From Saprospiraceae bacterium (GTDB lineage Bacteria; Bacteroidota; Bacteroidia; Chitinophagales; Saprospiraceae), in NCBI GenBank assembly GCA_017995875.1, contig JAGOIB010000071.1:4933-10121 (forward strand): a DNA stretch of 5,189 bases, written 5' to 3'. This document shows positions 1 to 5,189 of this stretch, piece by piece; position 1 is the first letter of the stretch, and each line of letters begins with the position of its first letter. The position numbers and the translations under genes were made by a program. The notes beneath the pieces were generated by a model. That model saw nothing but the letters and a program-made list of their open reading frames with translations, searched no databases and had not been told where the DNA came from.

Positions 1-916
1 TCCACGCTTCAATAAGCGGAACATTTACAAGGTTATTGGTTGAGGTTTTAAGAAAAGTCAGTTGCCTCTGAGATATAAAGATCGTTGGATCCTGCCCTTC
101 AGCGATGGCACTGTTCACTCTGCATTTCTGTAGCTCGGTCATCGGTATGACATTGTATTTGCTATTGGAGAGATAGTATTTCGGCGTGGAGTCCGGTCTG
201 AAATTGCCATCAGTGGATACGCTGCATTTTTGGTTTTGAGCGATCTTGTCCAATGCAGATTTTGAAATCAATGCAGGATCATATTCGACAGTTACAACTT
301 CCTTTCCTCCCTGGTATCCCGCTGTAGTCTTTACGACACCATTTAGTTTTCCAAAGAGCGCTTCTCCTGTCCAGAAGCAATACATCGAATATGTTGCTTT
401 TGCTGTCCCCTTCTGGTGCGCAGTTAACTCATCTGTCAGCAATTGCAAATACATGGGTGCTTTTCCTTTTTGTTTTATCAGGACAGTTGTCAAAATTGCA
501 CTAAGCCCTGCCGCACTGTAGTTGCCACTTAATCTCGAAACAAGGTCAGCTCCATTGCTATCAACTACTCGCACCACTGGATTATTCCATGCAGGCTCGT
601 TGTATTTTTTCAAGACAGCTGCATCTTCACCGCCTTTATTGTTGTGTATTGCAAGCGGAATAAAATTCGTTTCAATTGCTTCCACTAATAGCGGATGTGT
701 CAGTACTTCACTTCCGTAATTCCTGCACGTCTGACATCCCGGAATTTCCTGAAAGAGGATCAGGATTGGTTTTCCTTCTTTTTTGCTCTTTACCTGCGCC
801 TCATCAAACGAACGCAGCCAATGGACGTCACCGAGTTCGATGGGATTGTTTTGTGCGGCGAGATAGAATGGTAAAAGGACAGTCAGAATGACAAGTTTCA
901 TGATCTGAAATTTCAT
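1..916 (-). CDS. Exported thioredoxin-like / MsrA-like fusion protein, VPGUxxT-type Cys homologue (partial, C-terminus off window)
   Basis: This frame is open for 305 codons from the ATG at 914-916 and runs off the left edge without a stop. A second in-frame ATG at 899-901 gives a cleaner signal peptide (MKLVILTVLLPFYLAAQ, cleavage probably after Ala-Ala). Residues about 37-145 look like a thioredoxin fold: a DEA-x-x-x-SKKEGKPILILF strand, then IPG-C61-Q-T-C64, which is the position of selenocysteine in the VPGUxxT (seleno)protein family as I recall it. Here the codon is TGT, so it is Cys. Residues about 173-265 resemble MsrA: C180-F-W, a GVVKTTAGYQGG segment, E206, YDP, then D242 and Y247. 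By alignment from memory these match E. coli MsrA Cys51, Glu94, Asp129 and Tyr134. The loop carrying Tyr82 is missing. A role in thiol or methionine sulfoxide repair in the periplasm is inferred. The antisense ORFs on the plus strand here are shadows. Confidence is high that this is a gene and moderate for its family. Confidence 0.85.
   Translation of the reverse strand, partial: MKFQIMKLVILTVLLPFYLAAQNNPIELGDVHWLRSFDEAQVKSKKEGKPILILFQEIPGCQTCRNYGSEVLTHPLLVEAIETNFIPLAIHNNKGGEDAAVLKKYNEPAWNNPVVRVVDSNGADLVSRLSGNYSAAGLSAILTTVLIKQKGKAPMYLQLLTDELTAHQKGTAKATYSMYCFWTGEALFGKLNGVVKTTAGYQGGKEVVTVEYDPALISKSALDKIAQNQKCSVSTDGNFRPDSTPKYYLSNSKYNVIPMTELQKCRVNSAIAEGQDPTIFISQRQLTFLKTSTNNLVNVPLIEAW
839..901 (-). 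other. Predicted Sec signal peptide
   Basis: Counted from the ATG at 899-901, the N-terminus has one Lys followed by a hydrophobic run (LVILTVLLPFYLAA) and then Gln-Asn-Asn. Cleavage after Ala-Ala, leaving an N-terminal Gln, is common in Bacteroidota exported proteins. No lipobox Cys is present, so the product is expected to be soluble in the periplasm or secreted, not a lipoprotein. The longer start at 914-916 adds MKFQI in front and would still allow export. Confidence 0.6.
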
Positions 917-950
917 TTGGAATGTTTGTGATCAAACACAAACAAATGAA
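912..950. repeat. Nested inverted repeat in the gap between the ATPase and the thioredoxin/MsrA gene
   Basis: An inner perfect inverted repeat has 8-base arms TGTTTGTG (923-930) and CACAAACA (937-944) with a 6-base spacer. An outer perfect pair TTCATTTG (912-919) and CAAATGAA (943-950) shares two bases with it. Transcribed leftward, the RNA could fold into a stem with a small asymmetric bulge. The outer arm contains the first ATG (914-916) of the downstream gene but not the second (899-901). No U-tract follows, so it is a poor intrinsic terminator. An operator or a start-masking hairpin is equally possible. Confidence 0.6.
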
Positions 951-974
951 GAAGGTTAAATAAACTCAAACAAA
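943..974 (-). promoter_or_regulatory. Possible Bacteroidota-type promoter for the thioredoxin/MsrA gene
   Basis: Read on the minus strand, TTTG (971-974) is followed after 20 bases by TTCATTTG (943-950). This differs at one position from the Bacteroidota -7 consensus TAnnTTTG and has the usual spacing from a -33 TTTG. It would place transcription start a few bases before or at the first ATG, favouring the second ATG at 901. It lies partly inside the last codons of the ATPase gene. The match is short and TTTG is frequent in AT-rich DNA, so this is weak evidence. Confidence 0.25.
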
Positions 975-2083
975 TTACTCTTCGATATCACCTTGAATTC
1001 ACTTTCCGGATAAGTTTCCATAAAGAGTTTGGGAGGTTTCACCGACGTTTCATTCCATTTGAATTCAAAAGCATAAAGCTTGCCATCAATTTCCTCCAGG
1101 TAATCGATTTCCTTCTGATCATACGTACGCCAGAAATACATATTGACATGCCGCCGGTCATATTCATTTTTCTTGATTCGTTCCATTACACAGAAATTTT
1201 CCCACAGTTGACCGACATCATTCCGTAGCGTCATGGGGTTGAAGTTGTTGATGATGGCATTACGGATACCCAGGTCGATAAAGTAGTATTTCCGTGATTT
1301 ACCGATTTCATTGCGGAGGTTTCGGCTGAAACCGCGAAGACTACGTATGATATAGGATTGTTCCAAAAGATAGAGGATGCGTTGTACTGTATGAACATTT
1401 GTATTGGTCTTGTTCGAAATTTCATTCAGACTCACTTCCTGTCCTATCTGGAAGGCAATTAGTTTGAGGATGTCCAGGATCAAATCAGTTCTTCTCACGC
1501 CCCCCAAAGCCAGCACATCTTTATATAAATAATTAGCACAGATGTGGATGAGTTCACTCTTTTTCTCTTCTTCTGATTGGAATAGAATTTCAGGATAGCT
1601 GCCAAACCTTAGTAGTGTTTCTATCTGGCCGTATGCTTCGATATACCCATGAGATTGTTTGAGTTCGCCAATGGATACAGGATATAAGGTGAAGTGGCGC
1701 GAGCGACCTATCAGCGGTTCAGCGATCGCATTGATCATTTCAAATGATGATGAACCTGTTGCAATAATTTGAACCTCAGGAAAAGTATCAAAAATGACTT
1801 TTAGTACAGTGCCCACACCCTCAATTGTTTGAATTTCATCCAATGCCACTAATTTCCTATCTCCAAGAAAAGCTTTCAGCGTGGCTGTGTTTGCGACACT
1901 AAGGTTTTCTCTTACATGTGGTTCTTCTGCAGTATAGTATTGACCTCCTTCTTTCTCAAGAATGCTTTTGACTAAGTGTGTTTTGCCTACCCTCCTTGCT
2001 CCATACAGCAAAATCGTCTTTCCCTTATAGAGTTGCTGTATGATCCTGTCCTGGTGAGCACGTGTTATTTCATTTTCTTTCAT
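956..2083 (-). CDS. AAA_14 / DUF4143 family ATPase
   Basis: This is a complete 375-residue protein from the ATG at 2081-2083, ending in TAA. A GTG two codons upstream (2087-2089) is also possible; ATG is preferred as the commoner codon. Neither has a Shine-Dalgarno sequence. Numbering from ATG: Walker A GARRVGKT at about 28-35; Walker B LVALDE at about 78-83 with D82 and E83; a sensor-like IIATGSSSF at about 106-114; the family motif LLRFGSYPEI at about 157-166; a probable winged-helix segment at about 217-249 (SLNEISNKTNTNVHTVQRIL); and a C-terminal PD-(D/E)xK-like motif with D327 and E340-F-K342. Length and domain order fit the AAA_14 plus DUF4143 family, whose biological role is poorly defined; members are numerous and often vary between strains. 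All key ATPase residues are present, so it should bind and hydrolyse ATP. It lies divergent to the polymerase and 39 nt upstream of the thioredoxin/MsrA gene. The internal antisense ORF at 1231-1425 is a shadow. Confidence 0.95.
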   Translation of the reverse strand: MKENEITRAHQDRIIQQLYKGKTILLYGARRVGKTHLVKSILEKEGGQYYTAEEPHVRENLSVANTATLKAFLGDRKLVALDEIQTIEGVGTVLKVIFDTFPEVQIIATGSSSFEMINAIAEPLIGRSRHFTLYPVSIGELKQSHGYIEAYGQIETLLRFGSYPEILFQSEEEKKSELIHICANYLYKDVLALGGVRRTDLILDILKLIAFQIGQEVSLNEISNKTNTNVHTVQRILYLLEQSYIIRSLRGFSRNLRNEIGKSRKYYFIDLGIRNAIINNFNPMTLRNDVGQLWENFCVMERIKKNEYDRRHVNMYFWRTYDQKEIDYLEEIDGKLYAFEFKWNETSVKPPKLFMETYPESEFKVISKSNLFEFI

Positions 2084-2262
2084 TTCCACACAGCAATTTA
2101 TTCTGAATATGTGAATTGTAATTCATAAATTAATCATAATTCGTGAAGGATAGTTCATAAAAGAAGTTAAATTCTTGAATTAGTATGAAAATTACTTTAT
2201 ATGACTAAATATAAGTCAATAATATGACTTTAAATAGGTCATATTAATATCTTCACCCTCCC
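2084..2262. promoter_or_regulatory. AT-rich divergent intergenic region between the ATPase and dnaE
   Basis: The region must hold the promoters of both divergent genes, unless the ATPase shares another transcript. It is strongly AT-rich. Besides the tandem dyads at 2199-2246 it holds a small palindrome TGAATTgtAATTCA (2112-2125) and two direct copies of TTCATAAA (2122-2129 and 2154-2161). I found no clean TAnnTTTG / TTTG pair on either strand; a loose match, TACTTTAT, lies at 2193-2200. The short repeats could arise by chance in such AT-rich DNA. No small ORF with a convincing start was seen. Confidence 0.55.
2199..2246. promoter_or_regulatory. Tandem dyad sites, probable operator for dnaE
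   Basis: Two related dyads lie head to tail. Site 1 is ATATGACT at 2199-2206 with AGTCA at 2214-2218; its perfect part is TGACT-7-AGTCA. Site 2 has perfect 9-base arms TAATATGAC (2220-2228) and GTCATATTA (2238-2246) around a 9-base spacer. The shared ATATGACT starts 23 bases apart, close to two helical turns, as expected for cooperative binding on one DNA face. The second site ends 16 bases before the dnaE ATG, where a bound protein would block transcription start or early elongation. The regulator is not identified. A LexA-type repressor is one guess from the polymerase's likely role, but no known box is recognised. Confidence 0.5.
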
Positions 2263-5189
2263 ATGTTTCTCAACTGCCACACCTACTACTCCTTCAAATA
2301 CGGTACCCTCTCGCCCGAACAACTGGCAGAAGGCGCCTCCCGCAGGGGTATCACGGCACTGGCCCTCACCGATATCAACAACACCTCCTGCGCCGTCGCC
2401 TGGATCGAAGAATGCCGCAAACGCGATATCAAACCCGTTCTCGGTGTCGAATTTCGTCTCGATGGCCGCTACCTCTACACCGGCCTCGCCCAAAATGCCG
2501 AAGGCTGGCGCGAACTCTGCGAACTTCTCACCGTCTCTTCCCTCGAAAACATACCACTGCCCCAAAGACCCCCCGAAATGGAGCATGTCTATATCATCTA
2601 TCGCCCCAACAGCTACATCCCCGATGACCTCCGCCCCTATGAATACATCGGCATCATGCCCTCCGAAGCCAATGGCCTCTACTCCTCCATCCTCCGCGAT
2701 CACCTCGAACGCCTCGTCATCTGGCAGCCCATCACCTACGAAGACGAGACCGGCTATAAAGTCCACAAACTCATGCGCTGTGTGGACCTCAATATCATGC
2801 TCGGCCAGCTCGATCCCATTGATTGCGCTGACTCCGGCGAGCACTGGGTCAGCCGCGAATATATCGACAATGCCTTCCGCGCCTATCCGCAGATCATGCG
2901 CAATACCGAAGCGCTCCTCTATCGCTGCGAGGCAGAACTACCTTGTGGAAACTCCAACAACCGACAATCCTTCACCGGCTCTGAGCGCGATGATCACCAA
3001 CTCCTGATTAAACTCGCAAGAGAAGGATGCAGACGGAGGTACGGCATGGCCAATGTCAAAGCCAACACACGTATGGAGAGCGAACTCAAAGTCATACGAC
3101 AACTTGGCTTTCCACCTTATTTTCTGATTACATGGGATATCATCCGCTATGCACAGACCGCAGGCTATCATCATGTCGGCAGAGGAAGCGGTGCCAATTC
3201 ACTCGTAGCATATTGCCTCGGCATCACTGATGTAGATCCACTCGAACTCGACCTCTACTTTGAGCGCTTTATCAATCCACACCGCTCTTCCCCCCCGGAT
3301 TTCGATATCGATTTTTCGTGGGACGAGCGCGATGATGTCACCGACTATATCTTTAAACGCTATGGACATCGCCACACAGCATTACTCGCTACCTACAATA
3401 CATTCAAAGGCCGCTCGATCATCCGCGAACTCGGCAAAGTAGTTGGCTTACCCAAAGCAGATATCGATGCCATCGTAGATGCACCACTCGCCAGCGACAA
3501 GCATCATCCCTATGCACGCCACATCTTTCGCTACGGCGAGATGATCGAGCGTTTCCCAAATTATCTTTCCATCCATGCAGGCGGTGTGCTCGTATCAGAG
3601 CGCCCACTCACCTATCACACTGCACTGCAGATGATGCCCAAGGGATTTCCGATCACACACTTCGATATGTATCATGCGGAAGACCTCAGTTTTCACAAAT
3701 ATGATGTGCTCAGCCAGCGCGGCCTCGGCCATATCAAAGATGCTGTAAGCCTTGTACGAACCAACCAGGGCAAGGCGATCGACATCCATGATGTAGCCAC
3801 TATCAAGGAAGACAAGCAGGTGAAACAGCAACTCTACTCCGGCCATTGCATCGGTTGCTTTTATATCGAATCACCCGCTATGCGCGGCCTGCTCACCAAA
3901 TTGCATTGCGATAATTATATACATCTCGTTGCTGCAAGTTCGATCATACGCCCCGGGGTCGCCAAGAGCGGCATGATGCGCGAATACATCAAGCGCTATC
4001 ACGAACCGGAAAAAGTGGAATACCTGCATCCTGTTTTTGCCGAACATCTCGGCGAGACTTTTGGCGTCATGGTCTACCAGGAAGATGTGATGAAGATCGT
4101 GCATCACTTTGCGGGCCTCGATCTCGATGAGTCGGATGTATTGCGGCGCATCATGACAGGCAAGAAAAAAACATCGGACACCTTTCGCAAGCTGATGGAA
4201 AAATTCTGGCGCAATTGCCGTCAACGCGGATATCCGGAAGAACTGATCAGCGAAGTATGGCGACAGGTAGAGAGTTTTTCAGGGTATTCTTTTTGCAAAG
4301 CGCACTCGGCGAGTTTTGCGGTAGAGAGTTTCCAGAGTTTGTATCTCAAGACCTATTATCCCCTCGAGTTTATGGTCGGGGTGATCAACAATTTCGGTGG
4401 CTTCTATTCGACTGAGTACTATGTCCATGAAGCGCGCATGTGTGGTGCGGAAATCCAGGCACCATGTATCAATCACAGCATCAACCTCACGACGATTTAT
4501 GGTACGACGATCTATCTCGGCTTTATTCATATCCAATCGTTGGAGCGCACAGTGTCGCACCGGATTATTGAGGAGCGTATGCGCAATGGCCCATATGCGA
4601 GCCTCGAGGATTTCGTAGGCCGTGTGGATATCGGGCGTGAGCAGTTGGATCTGTTGATTCGCATCGGTGCGTTCCGTTGGACCGGCCGTACCAAGTGTGA
4701 ACTCATGTGGCACAAATACGCGGTACACAACCCGCAGCAGGCAAAGGCCGTGGTGGGACAGCCAGTATTATTTGGTAATGGAGCGCATGTCGACTATGCA
4801 TTGCCTTCGCTCGAAGAGAGTGCGTATGACCAGGCGTATGATGAGATTGAGTTACTCGGCTTTCCACTGTGTAGTCCCTTTGATCTGCTCGAACAAAGAC
4901 CTAAGCAAAAGATCGTGCATACGCTGGAATTGAATGCAGCGATCGGCAAGCGGGTATCAATGCTCGGCTATTATGTCACGCGAAAGCCCGTCACCACCTC
5001 TAATGGTAAATTGATGACATTCGGTACCTGGCTTGATGAGCAGGGAAAATATTTTGACACCACCCATTTTCCGCCATCGCTCGAACGCTATCCGTTAAAA
5101 GGAAAAGGCATGTATCTCCTTCATGGAAAGGTGACAGAAGATTTTGGTTTTGCGAGCCTGGAAGTGGATGCGCTGGAGAAGTTGCCGTA
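2263..5189 (+). CDS. dnaE: DNA polymerase III alpha subunit, short Bacteroidota form (partial, C-terminal end off window)
   Basis: The frame is open for 975 codons with no stop or frameshift. The ATG at 2263 is the first after an in-frame TAA (2245-2247), and its MFLNCHT start fits the family. Domains in order: PHP at about 1-200; polymerase palm with GRGSGANS (305-312), PPDFDIDF containing D348 and D350, and KYDVLSQRGL containing D481 (the catalytic Asp triad, matching E. coli D401, D403 and D555); VYQEDVM (605-610 region) and LRRIMTGKKK (627-636) fingers motifs; helix-hairpin-helix region at about 740-810; OB fold at about 890-975. The protein stops near the OB fold, so it lacks the C-terminal tau-binding domain of the replicative subunit, and it is well below the length of the main Bacteroidota DnaE. 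The PHP metal site is degenerate (N-x-H instead of H-x-H). It probably acts as the second, error-prone alpha subunit in damage-tolerant synthesis; this role is inferred. The final 'ta' could begin a stop or another codon. Confidence 0.95.
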   Translation, partial: MFLNCHTYYSFKYGTLSPEQLAEGASRRGITALALTDINNTSCAVAWIEECRKRDIKPVLGVEFRLDGRYLYTGLAQNAEGWRELCELLTVSSLENIPLPQRPPEMEHVYIIYRPNSYIPDDLRPYEYIGIMPSEANGLYSSILRDHLERLVIWQPITYEDETGYKVHKLMRCVDLNIMLGQLDPIDCADSGEHWVSREYIDNAFRAYPQIMRNTEALLYRCEAELPCGNSNNRQSFTGSERDDHQLLIKLAREGCRRRYGMANVKANTRMESELKVIRQLGFPPYFLITWDIIRYAQTAGYHHVGRGSGANSLVAYCLGITDVDPLELDLYFERFINPHRSSPPDFDIDFSWDERDDVTDYIFKRYGHRHTALLATYNTFKGRSIIRELGKVVGLPKADIDAIVDAPLASDKHHPYARHIFRYGEMIERFPNYLSIHAGGVLVSERPLTYHTALQMMPKGFPITHFDMYHAEDLSFHKYDVLSQRGLGHIKDAVSLVRTNQGKAIDIHDVATIKEDKQVKQQLYSGHCIGCFYIESPAMRGLLTKLHCDNYIHLVAASSIIRPGVAKSGMMREYIKRYHEPEKVEYLHPVFAEHLGETFGVMVYQEDVMKIVHHFAGLDLDESDVLRRIMTGKKKTSDTFRKLMEKFWRNCRQRGYPEELISEVWRQVESFSGYSFCKAHSASFAVESFQSLYLKTYYPLEFMVGVINNFGGFYSTEYYVHEARMCGAEIQAPCINHSINLTTIYGTTIYLGFIHIQSLERTVSHRIIEERMRNGPYASLEDFVGRVDIGREQLDLLIRIGAFRWTGRTKCELMWHKYAVHNPQQAKAVVGQPVLFGNGAHVDYALPSLEESAYDQAYDEIELLGFPLCSPFDLLEQRPKQKIVHTLELNAAIGKRVSMLGYYVTRKPVTTSNGKLMTFGTWLDEQGKYFDTTHFPPSLERYPLKGKGMYLLHGKVTEDFGFASLEVDALEKLP

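Noticed and set aside
725..736. Selenocysteine (TGA) codon in the VPGUxxT-like motif
   Set aside because: The codon at residue 61 is TGT, so Cys is encoded. No SECIS-like element needs to be invoked.
246..891. Three plus-strand ORFs (246-521, 522-719, 676-891) antisense to the leftmost gene
   Set aside because: The minus-strand frame is continuous for 305 codons with recognisable thioredoxin and MsrA motifs. The plus-strand translations show no family features and abut or overlap each other.
912..950. Rho-independent terminator after the ATPase gene
   Set aside because: The stem is A/T-rich with few G:C pairs, and neither strand carries a clear U-tract after it. It also overlaps the next gene's start.
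2090..2262. Toxin-antitoxin pair or small RNA in the divergent gap
   Set aside because: No small ORF with a plausible start and length was found, and there is no clear terminator hairpin with a U-tract. Only short dyads and direct repeats are visible.
2239..2844. 201-residue minus-strand ORF opposite the start of dnaE
   Set aside because: It is a product of the C-rich codon bias of dnaE on the opposite strand. Its translation is a low-complexity Gly/Val/Phe/Glu-rich string, and the dnaE frame is unambiguous.
2444..3007. 187-residue plus-strand ORF inside dnaE in another frame
   Set aside because: It is a Ser/Pro/Thr/Ala-rich shadow of C-ending codons in the PHP region, with no independent support.
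3595..4728. Minus-strand ORFs of 83, 117 and 149 residues (3595-3846, 3871-4224, 4279-4728) opposite dnaE
   Set aside because: All lie opposite the conserved polymerase core. None shows a recognisable domain, and together they do not form an operon-like series.

Overview
The window reads as a stretch of a Bacteroidota genome, probably a Chitinophagales- or Saprospirales-like member. The basis is the closest remembered relatives of the polymerase (the short PHP/DnaE protein with an 'M-x-LNCHT' start that is common in that phylum), the lack of Shine-Dalgarno sequences before all three genes, very AT-rich intergenic DNA, and an Ala-Gln signal-peptide junction. This placement is inferred from recalled family features, not from a search.

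Layout: (1) 1-916, minus strand, cut by the left edge: a predicted exported fusion of a thioredoxin-like domain (IPG-CxxC motif, the Cys form of the VPGUxxT selenoprotein-like family) and a shortened MsrA-like domain. (2) 956-2083, minus strand: a complete AAA_14/DUF4143 ATPase with a PD-(D/E)xK-like C-terminal motif. Its stop codon lies 39 nt before the start of gene 1, and that gap holds a strong inverted repeat and a possible Bacteroidota-type promoter. (3) 2084-2262: an AT-rich divergent intergenic region with two tandem dyad sites next to the polymerase start. (4) 2263-5189, plus strand, cut by the right edge: a short-form DNA polymerase III alpha subunit (DnaE), complete except for a probable few C-terminal residues.

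How they fit together: genes 1 and 2 are co-oriented and may be partly co-transcribed, but no functional link is evident, because one protein is predicted to be periplasmic and the other cytoplasmic. The polymerase is transcribed divergently. It resembles the second, non-replicative alpha subunit of Bacteroidota, which is often linked to SOS mutagenesis; no imuA/imuB-like partner is visible here. No RNA genes, CRISPR array, insertion sequence or origin was seen. There is no gene-free stretch longer than 300 bases. The best candidates for a second look are the minimal MsrA fused to a thioredoxin domain, the paired dyads before dnaE, and the reversal of base skew inside dnaE.
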